50,661 nucleotides of DNA. It comes from Akkermansia sp. (GTDB lineage: Bacteria; Verrucomicrobiota; Verrucomicrobiia; Verrucomicrobiales; Akkermansiaceae). Positions 8,001 through 16,398 of this stretch are shown one piece after another. The stretch is from NCBI GenBank assembly GCA_017937215.1, contig JAGBDZ010000055.1, positions 1 through 50,661 on the forward strand, given 5' to 3'. A model generated the notes under the pieces. It did no database searches. It was not told the origin of the DNA and saw only the letters and a list, made by a program, of their open reading frames with translations. Position 1 is the first letter of the stretch. Each line of letters starts with the position of its first letter. The translations under genes were made by a program, and so were the position numbers.

Positions 8001-9318
8001 GCAGGGCGCAGCGCAGCAGGGCGGCATTCAGCTGCAGGTAGCGGGCGCGCAGGGCATCATCATGGCGGGCAAAGCGGGTGCCGTGCTCATCAATCAGCAC
8101 ATCCACACCATTTTCCGACGCCATCACATCGAAATTGGAGAAGAAGCGGAAATGCCCCTGGCGGGGAATCGACACATTGAAATTACTGTCGCGCCGCACA
8201 CGCGAGCCCTCAGCCAGGGAATACAGCACCAGGGATGAGAGCATATCCTGCGCTTTTTCCTTCTGCACCACCTTATCAAACAAGGCCACGTCCTCCTCCA
8301 CCGTGTTGCCACCGGCACCCAGCAGTTCATTGCTCCACTGCGCCGTGTATACAGCCGAGCAGTCCGGCATCTCTCCCAGCCCGGCAGTGGGGTCATCCAG
8401 TTTCTTCCAGGGCATGCAGGTGGGGTCTGCCGCCAGCATGCTGCGCACGGTAAAGCTCTTCATCTCGTGGCTCAGCCCGGCAGCGGCATCGCGAATCTTC
8501 TGCAAATCGGCCTCGGCGGGCAGCTTGCCGGTGGCGCGGCCCTGCATGAGCTGCATGCCCAGCACCAGGGGCTCGGGCAGGTCCTTGCCCCAGGTGTAGT
8601 TCCAGCAGGTCAGGCCGGAAAGCTGAGCTTTATCATATAACACACTGGTATCGTGCAGCATGCAGCGAAGGGTCAAGCGGGCAAAATCCGAACCGCGCTG
8701 CATGATGTAGGGCGCATGCAGCACCGGGTCTGTCCACAGGCGGTTCACCTCCGAAGCGCGCTGCTCCTTACCATCGCTGAGCGTGAAACGGCGCTGGGTC
8801 AACATGGGCGGAATACCACGCTGCCCTTCCGTGATACCCAGCAGGTAGTCCCACTCGCGGTCATCGCGGAAGGCGAGCATACCCAGCCACTTCTGCTGGT
8901 GATCCAGCTCGCGGGGCTCCTTCTCCTCGTACGGCTTGAGCATGTGTTCCTCCAGCGCCAGGGAGTCGAACTTGCACGAGTGATCCATCCACACCGAATC
9001 TGCCCGCACCAGCATGTAGGTATTCATGTCGGTGGTCGTGTGTTTGCGGGTAATATCATTGAGCAGGTAGTGCTGGCGGCCGTTGCGCTTGTAGTATGAC
9101 TTCAAGTTCCAGCTGCTGCGCAGCATCTTATAGGTCGATTCCAGCACCGGCCCGGGTGGAGTACCCAGCGCCTGAACAGCCTGCTGGAAGCTCCATTCCT
9201 CAAACTCCTTCTCCGAAATCGTCGTGAAGGAGTTTTCATAGGTCTGCCCCATCTCCTCAGCGGCATTCACGATGAGGCTGCTGAGGATGAAGAAAGGAAG
9301 AAAACGAAGATAACGCAT
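5053..9318 (-). CDS. Large secreted ankyrin-repeat protein A
   Basis: A 1,421-aa protein with a signal peptide (MRYLRFLPFFILSSLIVNAA). A long helical, TPR-like middle of roughly 900 residues follows, then an SLA1-like beta segment (LLTEKGRKLRVKLEEMAADDIANIIEWK) and a segment around PIEIFMLGRRGG...ALLVCYQDADGNWEEPG. The last 250 residues hold ankyrin repeats (LLHTALLSRRNEMVKVLLEHG, IQHALRKPEMLKLLIELGAD). It is the last gene of a four-gene operon of exported proteins and a clear full-length paralogue of its upstream neighbour, 18 bp away. The function is unknown. Ankyrin and TPR-like solenoids suggest protein-protein contacts in the periplasm or at the surface. Confidence 0.8.
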   Translation of the reverse strand: MRYLRFLPFFILSSLIVNAAEEMGQTYENSFTTISEKEFEEWSFQQAVQALGTPPGPVLESTYKMLRSSWNLKSYYKRNGRQHYLLNDITRKHTTTDMNTYMLVRADSVWMDHSCKFDSLALEEHMLKPYEEKEPRELDHQQKWLGMLAFRDDREWDYLLGITEGQRGIPPMLTQRRFTLSDGKEQRASEVNRLWTDPVLHAPYIMQRGSDFARLTLRCMLHDTSVLYDKAQLSGLTCWNYTWGKDLPEPLVLGMQLMQGRATGKLPAEADLQKIRDAAAGLSHEMKSFTVRSMLAADPTCMPWKKLDDPTAGLGEMPDCSAVYTAQWSNELLGAGGNTVEEDVALFDKVVQKEKAQDMLSSLVLYSLAEGSRVRRDSNFNVSIPRQGHFRFFSNFDVMASENGVDVLIDEHGTRFARHDDALRARYLQLNAALLRCALQLAMLERDGKTEALDKGAAALADLLNREHLWPLLLNLHISHQITPRCQARLMHHCRADLSIIESMDSLFSGGSKAPNLFWAKRVTTRKDEDGDPDPEPELVASILLAHQINNRCMLASDEEWKAMQRTYMDLEAKLPGKGCAEALLRVGRMCDALYQPDLQAKFITGANSRRGYYMVMHALRKGDLLTAEKILERMTSTPRNYKYPSTRMAMALVARAKGDEATAREQERLGITQAAMLLNSYYSYYWNDAHQLLLEHGLSRESERLMLLQPKRNLSYIRPELQRIMAEQRRFRGAAFWAEYNLAYYASAAAHMAGKGSQHDLVKWRLQADVYHALSLLQQGKNAQAEALLTPAMKQLERMPIAAASLAHALLQCADIPQETRRSYRERLLAGAAGNPTAHALIQAVELKDLPTVDESAEQKMLESLAADSSVHRPFSSPLYTWHLQKTDRVPDDVEETDERTSSSATISARILSAGYEKAGQSPWVELLTEKGRKLRVKLEEMAADDIANIIEWKETNGICTWTVHRGIPVEIFDGRLDKIAVEKSSGTHKINGRDVSDGRIAEFTRTDGSYAKCYVNLLDGENREQAENCPQVEERTMVLHTTLAAAQAAAEFRKVPIEIFMLGRRGGVEEQNFRKMIENKSGSWNQNSALLVCYQDADGNWEEPGREVMNLLRAACPEAMDAPDAAPEDRALVSGFRVTISPNRHELPAVQPFMFTPNLLQDPDYKKAEQVIRRGKVEELAQILKNRPELVKSRSHYSPGNLLHTALLSRRNEMVKVLLEHGASANACAPDGTPLLYFCIGSGNEELVRLFVQHGAKINKACRSRSGHPVYPIQHALRKPEMLKLLIELGADANMRLEGGRTLLLSMVDSAPWLDQKGIEAVMRAAEVLVPAGLDISARDARGNSVLFYVACMTSRCASSPPHREPLLQALRRLVELGADTEETAGGTPSLMDRLWGKYCKDVPAMLPDVEKIIRKTEK

Positions 9319-9336
9319 GATCGTAAGTAGTTTTGT

Positions 9337-12300
9337 TTATTTTGCGCCGTGCTGGATGAGCAGCTTCTCCACCTCCGGGTTCAGGGGCGGAGCCCAGCCA
9401 TACTGCCCGCGGAGACGGCTGAGCAGCGAGGGGGTGCCGGTGCTGGTTTCCTGCACATCCGCCCCCAGCTCGATGAGGAGCTTCATGGTGTCCAGGGTCG
9501 TCTTAAGCTCCTGGGGGTTGCCCTTCACATCGTTCTGGCCGGCATGCAGAGCCAGCTTCCAGAGCAGGCTCTCGCCCATGTTGGTGCGGGTGTTCACATC
9601 CAGCCCGAGGGGCACCAGCCGGCGCGCATGCTGAGCCAGCAGCGCAATATCCGCCTTCGGGCTCTGCTTCAGCAGTTCAAACAAGGCATTTTCGCCATTC
9701 GGCAGCAGCACATTCGGATTCGCCCCGGCCTCCAGCAGAGGCTCCAGGAACTTCGGCTGGCGCATGGCGCTGATGACCGGGTAAAGGGCATCTTTCTTAT
9801 TGATGGAAAGCGAGGGGAGATTCGGGTCTGCCCCCAGTTTCAGAAGCTGGCGGAAATGTTTCTCATCCTTGCGGTTGAGGCAGTCCTGCAACAGGGTGTT
9901 GCCGCACCAGTCGCGGGTATTCAGGCGGGCACCGCGCTTCACCAGCAGCTCCACCATGCGGTCGCTGCAGTTGAACTTGATGGCCGTCTGCAGCGGGCAG
10001 CAGGCAAACTCATTCGTGCGCACGTGGAGGAGCTCCGGCGTGGCATCCAGCAGGCGGTTCACCTCGGCCTCGTTATTGGCACGGATGGCAGCGGTGAGCG
10101 CCTTGTATTCCGGGCTGTTCTGCAGCGGACTGCGGAACGAATGGAACACGAATGAAGGCACATGCCCCAGCGTAACCTGGAAACCGGTATCAAGCACACG
10201 ATCCTCGGGAGGAGTGGCGGCGGTGTCGAAGACTGCGCCATAATCGCTGAGAATATTCATCACCTGGCGCCCGGGTGTCTCCCAGTTCCCCTCATCATCC
10301 TTGTAACAAACCAGCAGCACGTAGGAAGTGGGCAAATCCTTGAGACTGCCGGCCAGCTGCTCATGCAGCAGGTTTTCTTCCGGGCCACTGCGCTGCCCCA
10401 GCATGAAGGCGATGATGGGCTGCTGGCGCTGGGAGGCTTCAATTTCAGCGGAGGCCAGTGAGGTGTGCAGCCGGATGGTTGGTTTTTCTGCGCTGGCATG
10501 CTGTTGGATGTATTGGCGGGCTTCATCATCCAACTGGTTGAAGTACCACGTTACAGCCGTACCGTGGGTGGTGGTGAACTCGGCGGTGAGTCCGTTGCTC
10601 ACATCCACACCGTCGCGAACATGCAAGCACTGGGTGGGCGGATTCTGCACCAGCCTTTCAAATCGCGCTTCAAAAGGTTTTTTTACCAGGGTCTTTTCTT
10701 TGGTAAAGGCCCAGGTGCGGATATTATTCTTTTCTTTCCAGTCGATGAGGTTCTGAATGTCATCCGGCGCGAGTTCATCGAGTTTGATGTAGCGTTTGCG
10801 TCCGGCATCGGTCTGTAGCAGTACCCAGGGAGCCTGGTGCGGGTTGTCATAGCAGGCGTTGACAATGCGTGCCTGAATCGTGCTGCGTATGGCCGTGCGT
10901 TCATCGTTCCCGGTGTCAGCTGTTTCATCGGCATCTGCCTTCTGCAGGTGCCAGGTGTAGAGCTCGGAGCGGAAGGGTGCCGGGGCTGTAATAGGAGTAG
11001 CCTGATTCAGGGCAGCTATATCTGCGCTTTCATCTTCTGTGACCAGATTTTCCAGCTGCACAGATTGCAGTTTTGCCAGGGCTATGGCATTTCCGGCGCT
11101 TCCGGCCAGCAGGCGGCGCTGATAGTCCTGGCGCGTACCGGTGGGTATATCTGCACAGGTCAGGATAAAGGGTGCAAGTTCGGCTGCCAGTGCCGGCATG
11201 CGTTCCAACTGTTTCATGGTATGCTCCAGCAGGGTTCTGGCGGGCTCGGAGGCCTGGTTCTGCTGCAGGAGTGCCAGAGCATGGTAGGCATCTGCCTTAA
11301 TTCGCCAGCTGGCCAGTTCTGCCTGTGTGCCCAGACCGTGAGCCGGAGTGGCTTTGCTGCAGAAATCGGCCACGGCAAGCTCCTGCCAGAAGGCGGCACT
11401 GCGGAAGCGCCGTTGCTCAGCCAGCCGGTGAATCAGCGCGCGGCGCAGGAACGGCATGCCGTGGTTGGGCAGAATAGTGAGCAGTTTTTCCACCTCGCGG
11501 GTCATGCCGTGTTCCAGCAGCAGACGCACCGCATCTTCCCAGTAATAGAAGTAGGAGGAATTGAGGGAGATGGCGGCCAGTGTCACAGCCAGCCTCTCTT
11601 GTTCGCGGGCATTTGCCTCATCTCCTTTTGCCCGCGCAACCAGCGCCATGGCCAGGCGCGTGCCGGGGTAACTATACATTTGAGGACTGTGGCACATGAC
11701 ACCCAGAATTTTCTCTGCCGTGGGGGTGTCGCCCTGTTGCAGGGCGTGGCGTACAAGATGGTATCCCCGGATACTCCGCTTGCCGGAGATGCGCTCCGCA
11801 GCCAGGTCGGTGCGGTACATGCCGGCATTCATGCGCCCGACGCGCAGAAGCCGCACGGCTGTCATCTTGTCCGGGGCCATGTCGTCCAGCTGCAGCCAGC
11901 GGCGCTGCACATCGGCCAGTTGTTCCGGCGTGTGTGGCAGCTCATTCGTGTTGATGAAATGGTCCCTGAGAATCGGTGCAAGCAGTTCCTGCTCCGGGTC
12001 AGGCTTGCCGTCTTCATCGGTGCGTTTGGTGAGAATCCCCGCAATATCATGAATGATGGAGATAGATGACCTGGTGAACAAGCGGCCCAGGTGGTAGAGG
12101 ATATGGCTGTCTGCCCGGCAGGCATCCAGAAGCTGCACACAGGTTTCCGGCCCCAGGTGGCGCATACTGTACTCACTCATCAGCAGTGGCCAGAGCCGGT
12201 GCTGGTTCAGTACCGCTGCCAGGGCCTTGGCGGCTTCCTTATGCTCGGCGGTCCTGCCATCGCGCTCTAGCAGCGCCAGCTGCATGGCGCAGCGGTGCAG

Positions 12301-13596
12301 CGCCACATTCAGACTGCGGCAGCGGGCGCGGAGAGAGGCATCATCTTTCTCAAACGCGGGGCCATCGTCATCGATGAGGATATCGACCCCATCCTCTGAA
12401 ACTTCGATATCGAAATCAGCAAAATAATTGAAATGCCCCTGGCTGGGAATACCATCGCGGAAGATGCTATCCTCGCGGGCCCGGGCGTCCTGAGCCAGGG
12501 TGAAGAGCACCAGTGAGGAAAGTGCCCCGGCGTCCTGCTCCTGCTTCACCAGTTTTTCCAGGGTGGCAATGTCCTGCTCAGGGGTGGTGGGTGCCCCCAT
12601 CAGCTCCGGATTCCACTGCGGCAGATTCACGGCCGTGCAATCCGGCATTTCGGAAAGGTCTGCCGTGGGGTCGTTGAGCTTTTTCCAAGGGGTGAAATCA
12701 GGCGCTGCGGCCAGCAGGTTGCGCACGATGAATCCTTTCATTTCAGGTGGCAGAGTGGCAGAAGATGCCTGAATCTGCTGCAATGCTGCCACGGGCGGCA
12801 GCTGCCCCTGGCTTCGCCCTTTCATCAACTGCAGCCCCAGTGCCAGCGGCATCGGCAGGTCTTTGCCCCAGGGATAGTGCCAGTTGGTAAGTCCCCTGCG
12901 GGCGGCATAGTCGTAGTGAACTGAGTGGTCATGCAGCAGGTATCGCAGACGAGCTTTGTTGAAAGAGTTGGCATGAGCCTTCAGGTAGGCTGCATTCTCG
13001 TGCGGCGATGTCCACAACCGGTTGCTTTCGGCTGCGCGTTTCTGGTACATGTTGTGCAGCTGGTATTTCTGCTCGGTGCGCATGGCGGGTTCGCCACGCA
13101 GGGCACCCAGAATGCCCAGCATGTGTTCGGCATAGAAATCGCCCACGAAGCAGAGGGAACCCAGCCAGTTGAGCTGGTGCTGCAGCTCCTGCGGTTTTTC
13201 CTGCTCGTAGGCCTTGAGCAGGTGGTTCACATACAGGTCGCGGTCCTGCTGGCTGAGGTAGCGCAGCAGCAGTCGGTTCGACAGGATGAGCATGTAGGTG
13301 TTCATGTCCGTCGTCTTACCGTCCTTGATAAGCCGCTTCATCTGCTCCTGCTGGAAATTAATGCGCCTGTAGCCAGCAGGTTGTTTCCAGGTGGCTTTCA
13401 GCATGTCGAACGTAGCCTGCGAGGGGCTGCCGGGCATGTTGCCCAGCGCCTTGAATGCCTGCTCAGGGGTCCAGCTGCGCAGCTCGCGGGAACTGATGTT
13501 GCGGATATAGGGCATGAGACTCTGCTCCATCTCTTCCGCGGCAGGAGCCAGCAGACCACCCAGCAGGAAACAGCTCAGAAATTGTCTGATTTTCAT
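9337..13596 (-). CDS. Large secreted ankyrin-repeat protein B
   Basis: A 1,419-aa paralogue of protein A with the same order of parts: a signal peptide (MKIRQFLSCFLLGGLLAPAA), a long TPR-like helical body, an SLA1-like segment (LLQTDAGRKRYIKLDELAPDDIQNLIDWK), a segment around PIIAFMLGQRSG...VLLVCYKDDEGNWETPG, and C-terminal ankyrin repeats (PLQTAIKFNCSDRMVELLVKRGA, LEPLLEAGANPNVLLPNGENALFEL). ATG 13596 is chosen because it starts directly at a good signal peptide; an upstream TTG start would overlap the previous gene. Divergence from protein A is spread along the length, so the duplication is not recent. Function unknown. Confidence 0.8.
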   Translation of the reverse strand: MKIRQFLSCFLLGGLLAPAAEEMEQSLMPYIRNISSRELRSWTPEQAFKALGNMPGSPSQATFDMLKATWKQPAGYRRINFQQEQMKRLIKDGKTTDMNTYMLILSNRLLLRYLSQQDRDLYVNHLLKAYEQEKPQELQHQLNWLGSLCFVGDFYAEHMLGILGALRGEPAMRTEQKYQLHNMYQKRAAESNRLWTSPHENAAYLKAHANSFNKARLRYLLHDHSVHYDYAARRGLTNWHYPWGKDLPMPLALGLQLMKGRSQGQLPPVAALQQIQASSATLPPEMKGFIVRNLLAAAPDFTPWKKLNDPTADLSEMPDCTAVNLPQWNPELMGAPTTPEQDIATLEKLVKQEQDAGALSSLVLFTLAQDARAREDSIFRDGIPSQGHFNYFADFDIEVSEDGVDILIDDDGPAFEKDDASLRARCRSLNVALHRCAMQLALLERDGRTAEHKEAAKALAAVLNQHRLWPLLMSEYSMRHLGPETCVQLLDACRADSHILYHLGRLFTRSSISIIHDIAGILTKRTDEDGKPDPEQELLAPILRDHFINTNELPHTPEQLADVQRRWLQLDDMAPDKMTAVRLLRVGRMNAGMYRTDLAAERISGKRSIRGYHLVRHALQQGDTPTAEKILGVMCHSPQMYSYPGTRLAMALVARAKGDEANAREQERLAVTLAAISLNSSYFYYWEDAVRLLLEHGMTREVEKLLTILPNHGMPFLRRALIHRLAEQRRFRSAAFWQELAVADFCSKATPAHGLGTQAELASWRIKADAYHALALLQQNQASEPARTLLEHTMKQLERMPALAAELAPFILTCADIPTGTRQDYQRRLLAGSAGNAIALAKLQSVQLENLVTEDESADIAALNQATPITAPAPFRSELYTWHLQKADADETADTGNDERTAIRSTIQARIVNACYDNPHQAPWVLLQTDAGRKRYIKLDELAPDDIQNLIDWKEKNNIRTWAFTKEKTLVKKPFEARFERLVQNPPTQCLHVRDGVDVSNGLTAEFTTTHGTAVTWYFNQLDDEARQYIQQHASAEKPTIRLHTSLASAEIEASQRQQPIIAFMLGQRSGPEENLLHEQLAGSLKDLPTSYVLLVCYKDDEGNWETPGRQVMNILSDYGAVFDTAATPPEDRVLDTGFQVTLGHVPSFVFHSFRSPLQNSPEYKALTAAIRANNEAEVNRLLDATPELLHVRTNEFACCPLQTAIKFNCSDRMVELLVKRGARLNTRDWCGNTLLQDCLNRKDEKHFRQLLKLGADPNLPSLSINKKDALYPVISAMRQPKFLEPLLEAGANPNVLLPNGENALFELLKQSPKADIALLAQHARRLVPLGLDVNTRTNMGESLLWKLALHAGQNDVKGNPQELKTTLDTMKLLIELGADVQETSTGTPSLLSRLRGQYGWAPPLNPEVEKLLIQHGAK

Positions 13597-13616
13597 AGGA
13601 TTAGTCAGTGCGGGAG

Positions 13617-14564
13617 TCAAATCATATCATTCACCACATCGGGCAGGGTTTTCACCGGGGCCGCCGGGTCATCGCGCCACACCTTGATTTTCTTCATCGG
13701 GCGCTCTTCCTGCTCTTCTTCTTCCTCAACCGCCTTTACCACAGGCTTTTTGGTGAGACCGGAAGGTTTGCGGTTACCCATGAGTTTCTGCATGAGCTCG
13801 GCGCGGCGGGCTTCTTCGCTCTGCACGCGCTGCTGCTTGAATTCCGCCACTTTCTCCTCAGCTTCGGTGGGCACCCAGAATGTCCAGCTGCGCGCCGGTG
13901 GCAGCTTGTCCTCCTGCAGACGAATGGCCTCCGGCAGGTCGTTCCACTCCATGCGGCGGGTGGTGCGGGTGTAGAAAGCCACGCCGGTTTCCGTGGTGCC
14001 ACGGTTCAGATTGCGGATGGTATCAGTACCGGGTTCCACCTCCATCTGCACGCCGAAATCCAGCTGCACCACACTGCTGCGCTCAGCATTGGCCCGCAGA
14101 ATTTCCTTTTCCTTGGCATGTTCGCGGGCGCGAAGCACCGGCCGGTAGCCCTTCTGCACCTCCTCCGCCAGCTTTTCATAGGCCTCATATGCTTTCTTTT
14201 CCTCCTCCTCATTCCGGGGAGCAGGTGTGGCCAGGTGGGTTTCCATGCGCTGCAGAATGCCACCTGCATCGTAATCCTGCGGGTCGAATTGCTTGAGGAT
14301 ACCATTGGCCATGGCCGTGGCTACCGGGCAATCCGTTGCATCTTCATCCTCGACCGGGGTTCCGCCCAGCAGAGTCTTGCTGAACTGCTCATGGTATACC
14401 TCGGGCTTGAATGCCTTACCCAGAGAATTGGCGATGCCGCGCTGTCTGTTCGCCGCGCGGATGGAAATCAGCTCGCTGATGTTGTTGCGGAGCTCAGCGC
14501 TCACCTCCTGAGCACACAGAGGCAGCTGACTGACCAGCAAAAGGGAAATAAAAATTCTGTTCAT
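13617..14564 (-). CDS. Exported protein with coiled, charged C-terminus
   Basis: A 315-aa protein with a signal peptide (MNRIFISLLLVSQLPLCAQ). I recognise no family. The middle is helical and charged (RNEEEEKKAYEAYEKLAEEVQKG). A short beta-like segment follows (VVQLDFGVQMEVEPGTDTI), and the C-terminal third is rich in Lys and Glu, including the run EEEEEQEE. Its ATG overlaps the stop of the PDZ gene (ATGA) and its stop lies 20 bp before protein B, so it belongs to the same operon and probably works with these exported partners. Confidence 0.7.
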   Translation of the reverse strand: MNRIFISLLLVSQLPLCAQEVSAELRNNISELISIRAANRQRGIANSLGKAFKPEVYHEQFSKTLLGGTPVEDEDATDCPVATAMANGILKQFDPQDYDAGGILQRMETHLATPAPRNEEEEKKAYEAYEKLAEEVQKGYRPVLRAREHAKEKEILRANAERSSVVQLDFGVQMEVEPGTDTIRNLNRGTTETGVAFYTRTTRRMEWNDLPEAIRLQEDKLPPARSWTFWVPTEAEEKVAEFKQQRVQSEEARRAELMQKLMGNRKPSGLTKKPVVKAVEEEEEQEERPMKKIKVWRDDPAAPVKTLPDVVNDMI

Positions 14565-15289
14565 TGTTTTTCAGTGATTTGAATGGAAAAATAGGCAGCA
14601 AAATCCGGCAGAGTCTCCATCTGGCGGCGGATGCGCTTGCGCAGATGCTCCGGCAGCGGGACTGCGCCGCGGCCGCTCAGGCGGTATAGTTCCTCCGGCC
14701 GGTCTTTTTCGTTGAAATGCTCCGCAGCCACCAGGGAATCCTCGTTGCCATAGATATACAGTAGACTCTTCTTCCCCCAGAAAAGCAGGTGGCAGCACTG
14801 CCGCCGCGAATCCGGGCTGCTGATGCGGCGGATTTCTGCAAACGCGGCGCTTATCTTGCTCCAATCCGGCGCTTCATCGGCCAGCTGAGCAGCAATGAGG
14901 TACTGCTGGTGCTCCAGCGCAGCCCATTTTTCTTTGTCCAGATGCCGGTCCGACGGCTCAAAGACAGCCTGCGGTTCCATCCTGTTGCTGATGGTGATGC
15001 GGCGCTCCAGGGTCAGGTGGCGGCGCTGCAGCGTGAAGGTAATCTGCTGGCCGGGGGTGGCGGCGGCCAGATAGGCATAGAGCTCCGCCTTGCTTGTCAC
15101 GGGCTTGCCATCCATGGTGAGCAGCGTATCACCCGCGTTCACCCCGCCGCGGTCGGCCGGTCCGAAATGCGCAACAGCCGATACCAGCACCCCGCCGCCT
15201 TCACGGTCGGCGGCTGCCAGCCCGGAATAGGGCACGCCTTCGGCCCTCAGCAAGCCGACAAAACTCAACAGGGTAAGAAGATATTTCAT
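14561..15289 (-). CDS. Exported PDZ-domain protein
   Basis: A 242-aa protein with a signal peptide (MKYLLTLLSFVGLLRAEG) and one PDZ domain at about residues 30-95: VLVSAVAHFGPADRGGVNAGD, LLTMDGKPVTSKAELYAYL and PGQQITFTLQRR. No protease domain is present, so it is a free PDZ module. The C-terminal half is helical with no known match. It is the first gene of the four-gene exported operon. A PDZ domain fits a scaffold that binds C-termini or unfolded segments. Confidence 0.8.
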   Translation of the reverse strand: MKYLLTLLSFVGLLRAEGVPYSGLAAADREGGGVLVSAVAHFGPADRGGVNAGDTLLTMDGKPVTSKAELYAYLAAATPGQQITFTLQRRHLTLERRITISNRMEPQAVFEPSDRHLDKEKWAALEHQQYLIAAQLADEAPDWSKISAAFAEIRRISSPDSRRQCCHLLFWGKKSLLYIYGNEDSLVAAEHFNEKDRPEELYRLSGRGAVPLPEHLRKRIRRQMETLPDFAAYFSIQITEKQ

Positions 15290-15320
15290 GGTATAGCGGG
15301 TTCGTCCAGTCTACCCCGCC

Positions 15321-15350
15321 AGTCTATCATTTCCAGAGTATAAATATCAA
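15321..15350 (-). promoter_or_regulatory. Candidate promoter of the PDZ-ankyrin operon
   Basis: On the minus strand, TTGATA (15350-15345), an 18-bp spacer and TAGACT (15326-15321), giving a leader of about 25 nt to the ATG at 15289. Other A/T-rich hexamers nearby make this uncertain. Confidence 0.4.
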
Positions 15351-15385
15351 GCAAATTCGCCTTTTAGTTGGGACAGTCTTAAATC

Positions 15386-15413
15386 TTGACTTAGCGACTC
15401 ATTGTGCTACCAT
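15386..15413 (+). promoter_or_regulatory. Promoter of the UDG-like gene
   Basis: TTGACT (15386-15391), a 16-bp spacer and TACCAT (15408-15413). The -10 ends 7 bp before ATG 15421, predicting a leaderless mRNA and excluding the alternative ATG at 15412. Confidence 0.5.
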
Positions 15414-15420
15414 GCGGCGA

Positions 15421-16380
15421 ATGAATCTCCGCAGCTTAGTCCTGGATTACCTTCACACCCTGCAGACGCAGGGGGTGCAGCGGCTGGCTGTGGATGAGGA
15501 GGCGCGCCTGGTGCTGCGCGAGTGGATGCTGGCCGCCAAGCGCGGTGGTCGCCCTGCCCCGGTGGCACAGATACCGGTGGCACGGCCCGCGGAGCCCGCA
15601 AGCCCACCCCCCATGCAGCAGGATGCCCCGGTGGAAATGGACGCGCCTGCCGCACCGGAAGCCAGCCTGAGCGCCGAGCTCAGCAAACCGCTGCCCGAGG
15701 AACCGGTGCAGGTGCACGACGAGGTGCCCTTCTTCCGCCCCGGTGGCAGCAATGCCGAGGAGGCCTGGGCCAATATGCGCCGCATACTGCCGACCTGGCC
15801 GCCGCTGCGCCAGCTGGGCACGCTGCGCGAAAAAATGGTGCTGCCTCAGGGCAATCCGCAGGCGGATATCGTTTTCGTGGGCGATGCGCCGGGCTATTAC
15901 GATGAGAAAGCCGGGCTGCCCTTCCAGGGTGAGGCCGGCGGCAAGCTGGATGGCATGCTCAAGGCCATGGGCCTGACCCGCGAGCAGGTGTACCTGACCC
16001 AGCTGCTCAAATTCCGCCCGGCCCAGCCTCGGCAGACGCTCAACACCCGCCCGCCCAGCGATAAGGAACTGCTCTTCAGCCTGCCGGTCTTTGATTTTGA
16101 AATGCAGCTGGTGCAGCCGCGCGTAATCGTGGCGCTGGGCGTCATAGCCGCACGCGGTCTGCTGCAGCAGGGCAATCTGCCCCTGGCTGCCTACCAGGAG
16201 CGCACCTGGAACTTCCAAGGCATCCCCGTGGTGGTGACCCACCACCCCAGCTACCTGCTCCGCACCAGCGACCTCGGCGAGCGCCGCCGCCTCTGGGAGG
16301 AAATGCTTCACGTCATGGAAATCGCCGGCCTCCCCATCAACGACAAGCAGCGCGGCTACTTCCTGCCCAAGGGGGCCTAG
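15421..16380 (+). CDS. Family-4-like uracil-DNA glycosylase lacking Fe-S cysteines
   Basis: The enzyme family excises uracil from DNA to start base-excision repair. The 319-aa protein has a proline/alanine-rich N-terminal third, then the UDG fold: GDAPGYYDEKAGLPFQGEAGGKLDGML (motif A region), YLTQLLKFRPAQPR, VIVALGVIAARGLL, and VVVTHHPSYLLR (motif B, HPS). Family-4 enzymes normally bind a 4Fe-4S cluster through four cysteines, one of them in the K-C-R-P motif. Here that position is Phe (KFRP), and the whole protein contains no cysteine. It may be an active cluster-free form or a divergent subfamily. ATG 15421 is preferred over 15412 because of promoter position. Confidence 0.82.
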   Translation: MNLRSLVLDYLHTLQTQGVQRLAVDEEARLVLREWMLAAKRGGRPAPVAQIPVARPAEPASPPPMQQDAPVEMDAPAAPEASLSAELSKPLPEEPVQVHDEVPFFRPGGSNAEEAWANMRRILPTWPPLRQLGTLREKMVLPQGNPQADIVFVGDAPGYYDEKAGLPFQGEAGGKLDGMLKAMGLTREQVYLTQLLKFRPAQPRQTLNTRPPSDKELLFSLPVFDFEMQLVQPRVIVALGVIAARGLLQQGNLPLAAYQERTWNFQGIPVVVTHHPSYLLRTSDLGERRRLWEEMLHVMEIAGLPINDKQRGYFLPKGA

Positions 16381-16398
16381 TATCACGGCTGAGAAGGC

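Noticed and set aside
7465..8238. Plus-strand open frames inside the ankyrin genes
   Set aside because: Shadows of the minus-strand paralogues; no start signals and unusual composition.
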